From NCBI RefSeq assembly GCF_900142465.1, contig NZ_FRAX01000005.1, forward strand, positions 124,001-188,000: 64,000 nt of DNA. Reading direction: 5' to 3'. The notes under the pieces were generated by a model that made no database searches, was not told the DNA's origin, and was given only the letters and a program-made list of their open reading frames with translations. The DNA is from Fibrobacter sp. UWH6 (GTDB lineage: Bacteria > Fibrobacterota > Fibrobacteria > Fibrobacterales > Fibrobacteraceae). Shown here one piece after another: positions 41,747 to 52,400 of the stretch; position 1 is the first letter of the stretch, and the number at the start of each line of letters is the position of its first letter. The translations under genes and the position numbers were made by a program.

Positions 41747-41866
41747 TTCGCCCTACAAGTTAGCTTTTATTTATAGAGTTTTTTTAAAAGTCTTGCAGTT
41801 TTGCAAATTATTTAGTTATTTTAGGGCTATCCGTTATCTGGTTTATCCTCAAAGGGAATGTTATAT

Positions 41867-43279
41867 ATGAATATGAAGAGAGTTTCAAAGTTTGGCCTTT
41901 GCCTTGTTAGTGCACTTGCACTGAACGTATTCGCACAGGACAACTGGGCAGGCAAGGATCTGAACGTTTCTTTCAGTAACAAGCGTATCGATGGCTTCAA
42001 CTTCAGCAAGGCTAAGGCAGTCAAGAACACCACCGACTTCCGCCGTGCTACTGGCGAAGGCCCCAACTTTACAAAGGCAAGCCTCCAGGAAGTTTCTTTC
42101 CAGAACGCTGTGATTAGCGACGCTAGCTTCGAAGACGCCAACCTCGAAAAGGTCGTCATCAGCGGCGCAGACATTCGTAACTCCTCTTTCGAAGGTGCAA
42201 ACCTTGAAGGCGCAAACCTCTACCGTGCAACCCTCCTGGGTAGCCAGTTCCCCCAGACCAACATGAAGAATGCCCGTCTGGACGCTATGAAGGTAGACGA
42301 AAACACCAATTTCGAAAAGTCTGACCTCACTCAGGCTTCTGTCATGGACGTTGACCTTACCGGTGCAAACTTCTACAAGGCCAACCTGACCAACACCAAC
42401 TTCTCTCGTTCCTTGATGGCTGGTGCAGACCTCCGCAAGACCACCATGGTCAAGACCGACTTTACCGCCTGTAACCTGATTGCAGCAAACTTCAAGGGCG
42501 TGGACCTGGTTGACGTTAACTTCGCCAAGGCCGGTCTTTCCCAGGCTGAATTCAGCGGTGCAGACTTCAAGAACGTCAATCTGCAGGACGCAGACCTTTC
42601 TCTGACCACCTTTAACGATGTTGACCTTTCTAAGGCCCAGCTCCAGAAGGCCAAGTTCGCTCAGTCCACCGTCAAGAACATGAAGTTCAGCGGCCAGGAC
42701 CTGACCGGTGTTGTATTCGACAAGGGCTCCGTTTCCAAGAGCGAATTCAACAAGTCCAAGATGAGCAAGACCTCTTTCTTCGACACCGAAGTTAGCAAGA
42801 ACGACTTTAAGGAAGCTGAACTCCTGAAGGCTGTCTTCGACGGTGCTTACGTCCGTAAGAACATTTTCGACAAGGCTGACCTGACCAAGGCCAACTTCGC
42901 CAACTCCACCATCGAACGTTCCGACTTCATCCTCGCTCAGATGGGCGGCGTAAGCTTCGCCGGCGCTAAGCTGGAAATGGTTAACTTCACCAATGCCAAC
43001 ATGCAGGGCATCAAGATCGACGCCGACACCAAGATGAACGACGTTGACTTCTCCGGTGCAAACCTGGATGGCGCTAAGATCGAAAAGTTCACCGCCAAGA
43101 AGGTGATCTACGATAACAAGACCGTCTTCCCCTCCGGTTTCGATCCTCGTCAGTACGGCTTCACCAAGCGCGGCGAAAAGGCTGCTGACATCAAGGTCGA
43201 AGGCAAGAAGTCTTCTGTAGCAGACGACGCAATGCCCAAGAAGAAAAAGAAGAAGAGAAAATCCGACGACGAAGACTAA
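41867..43279 (+). CDS. Exported pentapeptide-repeat protein
   Basis: A 470-residue protein with signal peptide MNMKRVSKFGLCLVSALALNVFAQ. About residues 30-410 are near-continuous pentapeptide repeats A(D/N)(L/F)xx, for example FEDANLEKVVISGADIRNSS and FYKANLTNTNFSRS, which fold into a quadrilateral beta helix. The C-terminus is highly basic (KKKKKKRKSDDED). Start 41867 is chosen because GGGA lies 9 nt upstream; two other in-frame ATGs are within 9 nt. A role as an envelope scaffold is only a guess. Confidence 0.88.
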   Translation: MNMKRVSKFGLCLVSALALNVFAQDNWAGKDLNVSFSNKRIDGFNFSKAKAVKNTTDFRRATGEGPNFTKASLQEVSFQNAVISDASFEDANLEKVVISGADIRNSSFEGANLEGANLYRATLLGSQFPQTNMKNARLDAMKVDENTNFEKSDLTQASVMDVDLTGANFYKANLTNTNFSRSLMAGADLRKTTMVKTDFTACNLIAANFKGVDLVDVNFAKAGLSQAEFSGADFKNVNLQDADLSLTTFNDVDLSKAQLQKAKFAQSTVKNMKFSGQDLTGVVFDKGSVSKSEFNKSKMSKTSFFDTEVSKNDFKEAELLKAVFDGAYVRKNIFDKADLTKANFANSTIERSDFILAQMGGVSFAGAKLEMVNFTNANMQGIKIDADTKMNDVDFSGANLDGAKIEKFTAKKVIYDNKTVFPSGFDPRQYGFTKRGEKAADIKVEGKKSSVADDAMPKKKKKKRKSDDED

Positions 43280-43323
43280 TTTCTTCTTTGCTTCTTAAAA
43301 CCAAAGCGGATTTTATAGAACTT

Positions 43324-43355
43324 AAAAACACCCTGCATCGCAGGGTGTTTTTTTG
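43324..43355 (+). terminator. Terminator of the pentapeptide-repeat gene
   Basis: AAAACACCCTGC ATC GCAGGGTGTTTTTTT; converging radA lies beyond it. Confidence 0.88.
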
Positions 43356-43390
43356 ATGTTCACAGTCAAAGCAGCATTGGCTTTTTACAT

Positions 43391-44788
43391 CTACTTTTTA
43401 TCCATCAGCCAGGCTATGGCCTCACCCAAGGTCTTTACGCGGACCACCTTAAGGGAGCGACCACCCTCGCGGGACGGATCCGCTCCAGACGCAGGAACGA
43501 TCGCTTCGGACATTCCCAGTCGACCGGCCTCTTTAAGACGCTGATCCAGCAGACTTACGCTGCGGATTTCGCCAGACAGACCTAGTTCACCGATGGCAAT
43601 AGTCTGACGGGATAACGGAATTCCCAAGTGGTTGCTGGCTATAGCTAGAGCCAAGGCCAAATCCGACGAAGTATCGTTCACCTTCATGCCCCCGGCAATG
43701 CTTGCAAATACATCGGACGCCCCGATTGTGATACCGCCAAACTTTTCAAGCAGGGCCAGTATGATAGTGAGCCTCTTGGCATCGATACCCGCCGCCACCC
43801 GCTGAGGAACCGCAAAGGTAGTCTGATTCACAAGGGCCTGAGTTTCAAAGAGCAGCGCCCTTGACCCTTCCATGGTACAGCACACGACACTCCCCGGAGT
43901 AGGCGGAACGCCTTCCTGCAAGAACACCTTGCTAGGATTTGGGACGGAAGCCAGCCCGTGGCTCGTCATTTCAAAGACGCCGATTTCGTCGGTAGCGCCA
44001 AAACGATTCTTTATGGTTCGAAGAAGACGGTATTGATGATTCCGGTCGCCTTCGAAATAGACCACGGTATCCACCATATGTTCCAGAATACGGGGGCCAG
44101 CAATCTGGCCGTCCTTGGTAACATGGCCAATCAAGATGGTAATGCAGCCTGAGTTTTTCGCCCAGACCATCAAGTCCAGAGTACATTCACGAAGTTGCGC
44201 CGCGGACCCGGGCGTTCCTGAAAGATCGCCCTTATACACAGTCTGAATGGAGTCGATTACCAATATTTGCGGTTTGATTTCGTTTGCCTGCTGAATAATC
44301 TTTTCGAGGCTGGTCTCACAGAGCAGTAGCATATCGGAGCCAGCCACGTTCAGACGTTCGCTACGGAGTTTAACCTGACAGGCGCTTTCTTCGCCACTGA
44401 CGTACAGCGCCTTGACGCCAGCCGCATTCATGGTAGCGAGAGTCGTCAACACAAGAGTCGATTTACCAATTCCGGGATCGCCACCAATCAGAACAAGACT
44501 GCCTGGAGCAAAGCCGCCTCCAAGGACCCGGTCGAATTCCGTGTTTGCAGTACTCAGACGTTTCGTATCTTCCGTGGCCACATCTCGCAGGGCCACCACC
44601 TTATGCACGGGGCCTCCCAAACCGCGGCCACCTCGACCGGCAGCCACATCCAGCTTTTCTATAGCATGTTCCTTGAGGGTGCTCCAGGCACCACAGAACG
44701 GGCACTTTCCGGCCCACTTCGGCGTAGTATTGCCGCATTCCGTACAGAGGAACTCAATTTCTTTCTTAGACTTACTTACTGCTACCAT
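43391..44788 (-). CDS. radA: DNA repair protein RadA
   Basis: Branch-migration helicase that helps RecA in recombination. 465 residues from the ATG at 44788; a longer frame would start inside the upstream terminator. The four-Cys zinc finger FLCTECGNTTPKWAGKCPFCGAW is followed by the RecA-like core with Walker A GGDPGIGKSTLVL, Walker B ILVIDSIQTVY, the RadA-specific IKNRFGATDEIGVFEM, and a C-terminal Lon-like domain (SLLDQRLKEAGRLG). Confidence 0.95.
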   Translation of the reverse strand: MVAVSKSKKEIEFLCTECGNTTPKWAGKCPFCGAWSTLKEHAIEKLDVAAGRGGRGLGGPVHKVVALRDVATEDTKRLSTANTEFDRVLGGGFAPGSLVLIGGDPGIGKSTLVLTTLATMNAAGVKALYVSGEESACQVKLRSERLNVAGSDMLLLCETSLEKIIQQANEIKPQILVIDSIQTVYKGDLSGTPGSAAQLRECTLDLMVWAKNSGCITILIGHVTKDGQIAGPRILEHMVDTVVYFEGDRNHQYRLLRTIKNRFGATDEIGVFEMTSHGLASVPNPSKVFLQEGVPPTPGSVVCCTMEGSRALLFETQALVNQTTFAVPQRVAAGIDAKRLTIILALLEKFGGITIGASDVFASIAGGMKVNDTSSDLALALAIASNHLGIPLSRQTIAIGELGLSGEIRSVSLLDQRLKEAGRLGMSEAIVPASGADPSREGGRSLKVVRVKTLGEAIAWLMDKK

Positions 44789-44803
44789 GTGCACCAATAT
44801 AAC

Positions 44804-44840
44804 AAAAGTCCATTGACATTTTCTGTCAACGGACTTTTTT
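44804..44840 (-). terminator. Terminator downstream of the outer-membrane protein gene
   Basis: AAAGTCC-TTGACA loop TGTCAA-GGACTTT with T runs on both sides. On the minus strand it lies between the remnant frame at 44849 and the radA start. Confidence 0.82.
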
Positions 44841-44848
44841 CTTAACAA

Positions 44849-45009
44849 TTAGCGGAACTTTGCCCGACTCTCCCCCATTAACCTCGGGTGAGACGCAGGA
44901 ATTTCAACCTGGAAACCTGAACCAAATCCAGCCCTGCTATTATCATCCAACGACATGACGGCAGTGGCGACATAGCCTACGGAACCGCCAACACAGAAAA
45001 CTTGTTCAC
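44849..45009 (-). pseudogene. Possible 3' remnant of a secreted-protein gene
   Basis: An open frame without a start codon (an in-frame TGA overlaps the end of the gene at 45012). It reads ...NGEQVFCVGGSVGYVATA, then SRAGFGSGFQVEI, ending ESRAKFR and stop, 9 nt before a strong terminator. Codon use looks coding and the strand pattern is barrel-like. It could be the tail of a frameshifted or truncated gene. Confidence 0.35.
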
Positions 45010-45011
45010 CA

Positions 45012-45890
45012 TTACTTTCTCATGATAGTGAGAGCGAACCCAACGGTATACATGGAAGATTCTTCCCTGCGATAATCGCTATCGTTATCATCAACAGCGT
45101 CATCAATACTCAGGGACCATGTGAAACCAATATTGAAGTGATCCGCCATTCTCCACACATATCCTGTTTCAAACTTGATTCCGACGGCCACGTCATCAAT
45201 GCCCCCCACATCCTCAACGTCATCCCAGGAAATGTGCTTCTGGGCAGCAGACAAAACGAAACCGAAATCCAGCCCCAGGAAAACGCCGCTTGAAGCAGAC
45301 TGCGGGTCATTGCTAAGGAAACATGTCACACCACCACCAATGAAAAATCTAAAGGCGCTGGTCTTGGCCTTACGATACTCGTTCTCATCGGAATCATAGT
45401 ATTCTTCTTCTGTTTCACCATAAGATCTGCCAAATTCCATTACAAAATGAGGTGCAGCCCAGCCACGAATGTTGCCACCAATTTTCAAACCAAGTATCGG
45501 ACCCAAACCAGAGTATTCCCGCTCCATCTGATCACGATTATAGTAATCATCGTAATAGCTGGCATAGCTACGATACACCGTTTCACGACTGTAACTATTC
45601 CACATAATACCCAAGGTAAGGTCAAGGAAGAAGGCGCTTCTGGCAGGAGCCGTCTGCACCTGGGCTACAGGTTGACCGGATGCCGTGTTGGATTCAGCGG
45701 TGTTTGCACACGGAGAATAAACCGAGCACTTGGAAGGGGATGACGCAGATGCAGGTTCCGCATACGTTGACGGAGCCGGTGCAGAAACAGACGCACTGTT
45801 TTCGTCTGCGAAATCCAGGGCATCCGAATCATCTTGCTGCGCAAAAACAGTCGCTGCACAGAATAAAGAAAGAAGAAATAACTTCCTCAT
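45012..45890 (-). CDS. Predicted outer-membrane beta-barrel protein
   Basis: A 292-residue protein. The start at 45890 has GAGG 8 nt upstream and yields a signal peptide MRKLFLLSLFCAATVFAQ; a frame extension upstream would run into the dCMP deaminase gene. An acidic Ser/Ala linker (about 20-75) with one Cys pair (KCSVYSPCA) precedes a region of alternating strands (ARSAFFLDLTLGIMWNSYS; ILGLKIGGNIRGWAAPHFVMEFG; VFLGLDFGFVLS; MYTVGFALTIMRK). The final strand fits an outer-membrane barrel. Asp/Tyr-rich loops alternate with the strands. Function unknown. Confidence 0.75.
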   Translation of the reverse strand: MRKLFLLSLFCAATVFAQQDDSDALDFADENSASVSAPAPSTYAEPASASSPSKCSVYSPCANTAESNTASGQPVAQVQTAPARSAFFLDLTLGIMWNSYSRETVYRSYASYYDDYYNRDQMEREYSGLGPILGLKIGGNIRGWAAPHFVMEFGRSYGETEEEYYDSDENEYRKAKTSAFRFFIGGGVTCFLSNDPQSASSGVFLGLDFGFVLSAAQKHISWDDVEDVGGIDDVAVGIKFETGYVWRMADHFNIGFTWSLSIDDAVDDNDSDYRREESSMYTVGFALTIMRK

Positions 45891-45918
45891 GACTAACCTC
45901 CAAAAAAAAGAAAATTTT

Positions 45919-46482
45919 TTACGCCTTCGCAGGCTTTGAAACAACAGGGCGAATACGTTTACCGCACAGAGTCACAACAATGTGTGCCTGGGCGAACATG
46001 TAGTAGGCGGTGTCGCGACTGTTGTTCAAGGTGGACTTAGGATCGTAATCGTCCTTCGTGACAAAGACTTCAGAAACACCGGAAAGGCTTACATCCAGAG
46101 CACACCTTTCACAGGGGAATCCAATCACGTACAGCTTGGAACCTGCAGGTACCTTACCGCGGGCATAATGCAGGGCATTGATTTCGGCATGTACCATGAA
46201 GGGATACTTATTAGCCTCGAACTCGTGATGGCTCAGGAGTTCACCGGAATCAGCATCCAGCAGGTCGTAGGCCAACAACTGCTTTTCGCGAGTGTAGGGG
46301 ACTGTTTCGTCGTCAAAACCGGCAGGAGCACCATTGTAACCAGTGCTGATGACGCGCCCCTCGGGAGATACCAGGATGGCTCCCATCTGAGTGTTCTGAT
46401 CCTTGGAAAGACGAGCCTGGGCCACCATCATCTGGGTGTAGACTTCGTCGCGAAGCTGTGTACGGGAAGGTTCCTTGTTCAT
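45919..46482 (-). CDS. Deoxycytidylate deaminase family protein
   Basis: A 187-residue zinc-dependent deaminase. The active-site HAEINALHYA (zinc His and catalytic Glu) and FPCERCALDV (two zinc Cys) are both present, with the dCMP-deaminase style N-terminal motif GAILVSPEGRVISTGYNGAP. dCMP to dUMP is the expected reaction, supplying thymidylate synthesis; the substrate is inferred. Confidence 0.9.
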   Translation of the reverse strand: MNKEPSRTQLRDEVYTQMMVAQARLSKDQNTQMGAILVSPEGRVISTGYNGAPAGFDDETVPYTREKQLLAYDLLDADSGELLSHHEFEANKYPFMVHAEINALHYARGKVPAGSKLYVIGFPCERCALDVSLSGVSEVFVTKDDYDPKSTLNNSRDTAYYMFAQAHIVVTLCGKRIRPVVSKPAKA

Positions 46483-46584
46483 GGCGCTAAATATATAATA
46501 AAAGTTTTACTGGATCCTTCGCTAACGCACAGGATGACAACAAAAACGCATTTATCAACACCTTGCGAAACTCAGGAAGACAAT

Positions 46585-46623
46585 AAAAAACTGGTGGCAG
46601 CCGAAGCCACCACCAGCTTTTTT
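46585..46623 (-). terminator. Terminator of the SDR gene
   Basis: CTGGTGG...CCACCAG stem with a T run on the minus strand (AAAAAA at 46585-46590), 19 nt beyond the SDR stop. Confidence 0.8.
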
Positions 46624-46641
46624 GGGGGTTAGGAGGAACTT

Positions 46642-47376
46642 TTATTGAACGTCTGCACCTTTTTTCACGGCGTCTTCAAGAGACATGCCGGTAAATTCCT
46701 GTGCGCTAAACCAGCGACCGCTCTTCTTGTCGTCCAGGAGGACACCCACCATGGAGCCGGGGATAACCGTTTCGGGAGCGTTGGGAGCTGCGGGGCCACC
46801 CAGGTCGGTACGGAGCCAACCCGGATCCATGACGTTCATCATGACGTCGGTTCCGTTCAGCTTGACAGCGAAATCCTTGACGAACTTGGTCAGGGCGGCC
46901 TTTGCGCAGGCATAACCCATCAATTCCGGTTCATTGGCGATACCGCTGGTAGTGAGCTGCATACGGCCAAAACCACGCTTGATCATACCCGGCAAGAAAT
47001 GATAGGCAATCTTGATGGGAGCGTAGAAGTTCACAGCCATGGCGTGGTGGAAATCTTCCATGGTATTGGACAGATAATCCTGGAAATAATGGCTCATAAG
47101 ACCGGCATTATTGAAAACCAGGTCTACCTGAACGCCCCAGGAGTCGATTTCAGCAAGGGTAGCGTCAATTTCTGACTCAGATTCAAGATTGCAGCCAACA
47201 GCGCGGACTTCAACACCATAGGGTTTCAGTTCTTCGATAACCTTGTCGGCATTAGCCTTGCAACGACCCTGAAGAATGATATTTGCGCCCAACTTGGCCA
47301 TTTCAATGGCAGTTAGACGTCCTACACCGCGGCAACCGCCAGTAATCAAGGTCCATTTACCCTTAACGTCAATCAT
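46642..47376 (-). CDS. Short-chain dehydrogenase/reductase
   Basis: A 244-residue classical SDR: cofactor loop ITGGCRGVGRLTA (TGxxxGxG), NNAGLMSH, catalytic Ser in LTTSGIANE, and YxxxK as YACAKAAL. An Arg after the second beta strand (ILQGRCKAN) favours NADPH. Substrate unknown. A monocistronic unit with its own terminator. Confidence 0.88.
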   Translation of the reverse strand: MIDVKGKWTLITGGCRGVGRLTAIEMAKLGANIILQGRCKANADKVIEELKPYGVEVRAVGCNLESESEIDATLAEIDSWGVQVDLVFNNAGLMSHYFQDYLSNTMEDFHHAMAVNFYAPIKIAYHFLPGMIKRGFGRMQLTTSGIANEPELMGYACAKAALTKFVKDFAVKLNGTDVMMNVMDPGWLRTDLGGPAAPNAPETVIPGSMVGVLLDDKKSGRWFSAQEFTGMSLEDAVKKGADVQ

Positions 47377-47604
47377 TTGTCCAATCCCTTTTTTAAAAAG
47401 CCAGTCTTTTTTGTCAAACAGGTCTTGTATGCTCGAAAAATATTCAAAAAATCATAGAAATCGGGAATATTTTACGCAAATCTTGTATACACTTGTAAAA
47501 GGGGCAATATTTCACTACAAAAACGCATACATAGCTATTACCTAAATGTGACAAGAGGCACATTTTTCTAGATTGAACCCCAAATTTATTTAGGGACATA
47601 TACG

Positions 47605-49278
47605 ATGAACAATTCTAGAGACAACTGGGGCTCAAAGATTGGCGTTATTCTCGCCGTTGCCGGTTCTGCCGTTGGTTTAGGAAACTTTTTACGATTCCCC
47701 GTTCAGGCTGCAACAAATGGCGGCGGCTCCTTTATCATCCCTTACCTGATAGCATTCCTGCTTTTGGGAATTCCTCTGTCCTGGATGGAATGGACTCTGG
47801 GCCGCGCTGCCGGCGGTAGGCGTCATGGTACGGCTCCGGGCGGTTTCCACTATATTCTAGGTCAGAAACCCTGGGCAAAGCACTTGGGCTCCCTCTGCAT
47901 TCTGCCTCCGCTGTTCATTACCTTCTATTATATGTTCATCCAGTCCTGGATTCTGGCATTCACCTATTATTCTGCAACCGGAATCTTGATGGATGTGGTT
48001 AAGGGTGGATATGGCCCCATGAAGGAATTCTTCGGCAACTATATTATGCTGAACACCCAGCTGGGTCCCTTCCCTGCCGCCATCGTTTTCTTCCTGATTA
48101 CTTTCGCCTGCAACATGGCACTGCTTTCCTTCGGTGTGCGCAAGGGTATCGAACGAGTCAACAAGATTACCATGCCAATTTTGCTGATTATGGGTTTGAT
48201 TCTGGTGGGACGCGTTCTGACAATTGACGGCATCGGTAAGGGTCTCGCCTTTGTGTGGAATCCGAACCTGTCTGAAATTACCAACCCCACGGTATGGCTC
48301 GCCGCTTCTGGTCAGGTGTTCTTTACCATGAGTCTGGGCATGGGTATCGTTTTCTGCTACGCCAGCTACCTCAGACCCAAGGAAGACCTGGTTCTCTCGT
48401 CTCTTACCGCAGGCGCCACCAACGGTTTTGCAGAAATCATCCTGGGCGGCACCATCGTGATTCCCATGGCAGTTCTTATTGCAGGCAACAACATCGAAGA
48501 ATGCGCAAAGCTCGGAACCTTCGGCCTGGGCTTCCAGACCATGCCTTTCGTATTCGGTCAGCTGCCCTTTGGCGGATTCTTCCAGACTCTGTGGTTCGCC
48601 ATGCTGTTCATTGCCGGCGTCACTAGCGCCATCTCCATTATCCAGCCCCTGATCAGTTTCTGCGAAGACGACTTGAAGCAGACCCGCAAGGGCGCAATCA
48701 CATCTGTCAGTATCGTAACCTTCCTGGGCGGTCTCGTAGGCATCTTCGGTCTTGCAGCCGGTGCCGTAGATGAATTCGATTTCTGGGGAGGCAGCTTCCT
48801 GCTGGTATTTATCGGCACCATCCAGGCAATCGTCTTCTCCATTGTCTTGGGCAGACGCAAGTCCGCAACCGTCAAGGACGAAAACGGCAATCCGGAGAGC
48901 GAGGCCTTCGCCCTGATGAACGAAGGTGCCACCATCAAGCTTCCCAAGTTCTTCAGATTCATTATCCGATTTGTATGCCCGATCTACTTGGCCGTAGTGC
49001 TGGTCGCCTGGCTGATCCACGACGGTTGGGCCGTAGTCAGCCTGCAGAACGTACCTGCAGACGCCATGGTCACTTTCCTGGGTTGCGAAATGAGTCAGAT
49101 TTCCTTTACCTGGGGCATCCGTATTTTCTTGCTGGTCCTGACCATTCTCTTGAACGTGCTCATCTACTTTGCTTGGCGCAAGGGTGATCCCGCAGACCAG
49201 CCCCCCAAGAACCACCACAAACAGAACATGTCTGTGGGAAATTCCGACACTGAACGTTCGTCAAACATGGAGGTCTAA
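47605..49278 (+). CDS. Sodium-dependent NSS-family transporter (MetP-like)
   Basis: A 557-residue inner-membrane protein with twelve predicted helices of the neurotransmitter:sodium symporter family. The first helix has the sodium/substrate signature GVILAVAGSAVGLGNFLRFP. GGSFIIPYLIAFLLLGIPLSWMEW follows in helix 2, and QVFFTMSLGMGI in helix 6. A small single-helix gene starts 2 nt after its stop, as in the MetPS methionine/alanine transporters, so an amino-acid substrate is likely but not certain. Confidence 0.9.
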   Translation: MNNSRDNWGSKIGVILAVAGSAVGLGNFLRFPVQAATNGGGSFIIPYLIAFLLLGIPLSWMEWTLGRAAGGRRHGTAPGGFHYILGQKPWAKHLGSLCILPPLFITFYYMFIQSWILAFTYYSATGILMDVVKGGYGPMKEFFGNYIMLNTQLGPFPAAIVFFLITFACNMALLSFGVRKGIERVNKITMPILLIMGLILVGRVLTIDGIGKGLAFVWNPNLSEITNPTVWLAASGQVFFTMSLGMGIVFCYASYLRPKEDLVLSSLTAGATNGFAEIILGGTIVIPMAVLIAGNNIEECAKLGTFGLGFQTMPFVFGQLPFGGFFQTLWFAMLFIAGVTSAISIIQPLISFCEDDLKQTRKGAITSVSIVTFLGGLVGIFGLAAGAVDEFDFWGGSFLLVFIGTIQAIVFSIVLGRRKSATVKDENGNPESEAFALMNEGATIKLPKFFRFIIRFVCPIYLAVVLVAWLIHDGWAVVSLQNVPADAMVTFLGCEMSQISFTWGIRIFLLVLTILLNVLIYFAWRKGDPADQPPKNHHKQNMSVGNSDTERSSNMEV

Positions 49279-49280
49279 CA

Positions 49281-49382
49281 ATGGAACTCACTACCGGCGG
49301 TCTCATTTTCATGATTGGCTCCTGGACAGCCATCATAGCCCTCTGCGCGTTCTGTTTCGCCAAGGTCTTCAAAAAGAAATAA
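49281..49382 (+). CDS. MetS-type small subunit of NSS transporter, 33 aa
   Basis: A 33-residue single-helix protein: MELTTGGLIFMIGSWTAI, then IALCAFCFAKVF and KKK. GGAGG lies 8 nt upstream of the ATG, overlapping the end of the transporter gene. Length, the Gly-rich helix and basic C-terminus match the MetS family, which accompanies NSS transporters. Confidence 0.85.
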   Translation: MELTTGGLIFMIGSWTAIIALCAFCFAKVFKKK

Positions 49383-49401
49383 ACACCCACCTCGAGTTTT
49401 T

Positions 49402-52400
49402 ATGAAACTGTATAAATACCACGGAGCTATTCCTTTCTTCTTCGCCGTATTCTTCGGCGCATTTACCCAGATGGGAATCTTCGTTCACTTCCAGGCCTGG
49501 CTCAGTGCCAATTACCAGGATACTGCGTTCCTCTGGAGAAGTCTGCTTTTGCAGGTGGGGATGTTCGTGCCCAGCATTTTCATGATGCCCATTGCAAGCT
49601 ACTTTGTGAGCAAGCAATCCGAGAGCAGAGCCATGGGTTGGTCCAGCATCATTGCAGCAGCAGCCCTTATCGCCATTTCGGTCTGCTACGTTACGGATTG
49701 CAACTGGGTTGCATTTGGCTTAGTTGGAGTCTACGGCATCGGCTATGCGCTCCATGTGCCAGCCCGACTCAGCGCCATGCAGAAAGTCTTTGACGGAAGC
49801 GATCTTGTAAAGGCAAACGCCTGGTTCATGATTTACTACGTACTGGGAGTTGCACTGGCCGCCTACCTCGGTTTTATCGGTTTCAATCAGATTCTCTTTA
49901 TCTACCTGGGCGCCTCCGTCGCCACAACCATTTTCAGTTTCTTTGTCCGCGTGGGACGCCGCGACGAGTCCATCAAGTATCGTTCCGCAAGTCGCGTCTT
50001 TACCGCCACCTGGAAGATTCCCAGCGCCCGCCTGGCCATTCTCGGTCTTTCTGCCTTCTGGGGTGTCATCCAGATTCTGATGCTTCTGGCACAGCACATG
50101 TCCAGCGGCAGCGCAAACAACGCTTTCAGCCTGACCCTGGCAGGATTTGTATTTACAGTAACGCTGACTGCAGCAGGTATTATCGTCGGCGCCGTCATGG
50201 CAAGTCGTTCATCCAAGGGGTTCGTAGAAACAGGCATCATTCCCTTTGCCGCAATCGCATCGGCTCTGGTCATGTTCCTGATTCCCTTCGTTCATATTGA
50301 CTGGCTGCAGGGCATCCTCTACAGCATTCTTGGAATCAGCACTGGTGCCGCCTTTGTCATTCTTAGAACAACAACCCAGAATCTGGCCAAGACCAACACG
50401 GCAGGACGAATTCATTCTGTATCCAACATGATCCAGATGATTGTTCTTACAGTACTCACTGGCGGTCAGACACTGCTCCTCATCTTTACCGACTGTCAGG
50501 TTTACCACTGCTTCCTGATTCTGTCTGTAATGTTCATCATCACCTTCATCCTAACATTGCGGAGTAATCCCATGACACTTCTGCGAGCTGGCCTCCGCTT
50601 TGCTTTCAGCTATGTTTTCCGTTACCGTATCATGGTAAAGGGAAGCGTGAACATTCCCGAAAGTGGCCCCGCCCTTCTAGTCGGCCCCCACTTCAGCTAC
50701 ATCGACTGGGCAGTACTCCAGATGGCAAGCCCGCGCCCCCTCCGCATCGCAAGCAACAGAAATACCTTTGCGGACTGGTACCAGCGCTGGCTGTTCCACG
50801 GCAAGTTCCTGATTCCCATTAACCGCCGCGATCCCAAGCCCGCCATGGAAGAAATCCGTCAGGCCTTGCTCAATGGAGAAGTGGTGGTAATCTTCCCCGA
50901 AGGTGAAGTTTCCAAGTCGCCGTTTATTTCAAAGTTTACTCTTGATTATTCCGCCGCCGTCAAAGATACCGGCGCACAGATCATTCCCTTCTATATTCAG
51001 GGTCTCTGGGGCAGCCGCTACAGCCACGCCTCGGAATGCGTCAACCGCCCCCAATATTACAACCGCATCGTTAGCGTAGGCTTCTCCAAGGCTCTGACCG
51101 AAACGGCAACCGAAGAACAGATCCGCGCCGACTTGCAGGCACTGAGCGCCGACGTGTGGAACGTAGCCATGGATCACTCCAAGCCCATCGTTCCGCTGTG
51201 GTTCAGGGCCATGCGCAAACGCCGCAACCGTCCCATTCTCATCGACCCTGCAGGCAAACACGTTTCCGGCCACGGCATGCTCCGCCTCTGCCACCGTTTC
51301 GGCGGCAAAATCCGTTCCGTTTCCAAGGGAGAACGCCACATCGGCTTTATGCTCCCCACCAGCCGTGACGCCGCCCTAGGCATCATGTCTATTCTCGGCA
51401 CTGGCAAGACCTCCGTCAACCTGAACTATACCGCCCCCGTAGACACTGTGTTGGGTTGTATCGAAAAGGCCGAAATTTCTACGGTGGTCACCACCCGCGC
51501 CTTCTTGACCAAGCTTTCCAGCAAGAACCCCGCTTTCGAAGAAATCGCCAACCGTTGCAAGATGATCTATCTTGACGACGAAGAAGAAAAGTTGGGTTCC
51601 ATCGGAAGAATACTCGATGCCGCAAAGATCAAGTTCCTCCCCGCCAAGTGGCTCAAGTTCCTGTGGTTTACTTCTGCAAAGCCTAACGACGATGCCTTGA
51701 TCCTCTTCAGTTCGGGTTCCGAAGGTACCCCCAAGGGCGTTCAGCTGACCCACAAGAACATCGTCTCCAACGCCCAGCAGATGGACTACATCATCAAGAT
51801 GCATCGTGGCGATGTCATGACCTGCCTCTTGCCGCTGTTCCACTCCTTCGGCTTTACCATGACCTTCATGGCACCCATGCTGAACGGTGTTCCCATGGTG
51901 CTCTGCCCCGATCCCACCGACATCAAGACTTTGGCTCGCGTCTGTGCCCAGTACAAGACTACCATCCTGATGGGTACCCCCACCTTCCTGCGCGCCATCG
52001 TTATCAACCGCTGGGTCCACCCCATGTGTCTGGACTCCCTGCGTTACATCGTGGCCGGAGCCGAAAAGCTCCGCCCCGAAATGCGCGAAGCCTTCAAGCT
52101 GAAATTCGGCAAGGACATCTACGAAGCTTACGGTTGTACCGAGCTCTCCCCCTTGGCCACCCTGAACGCACCCAACGTGTTGCTGGATGACTTCCTGACC
52201 ATGGGCAAGTGCAACGATACCTCCAGTATCGGCCTCGGCATCCCGGGTTCCATCACCGCCATTATCGATCCCGAAACCAACGAATTCCTGGAACCCACCG
52301 CAGAGGGCATGATCGTGGTCAGCGGTCCCCAGGTCATGAAGGGTTACCTGAAGGATCCCGAAAAGACCGCAAGCGTGGTCTTCGAAAAGGATGGCCGCCG

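Noticed and set aside
47377-47604. Riboswitch upstream of the NSS transporter
   Set aside because: The 228-nt leader is AT-rich with only a weak ATGTG/CACAT pairing. No S-box, glycine or other known aptamer core is visible.
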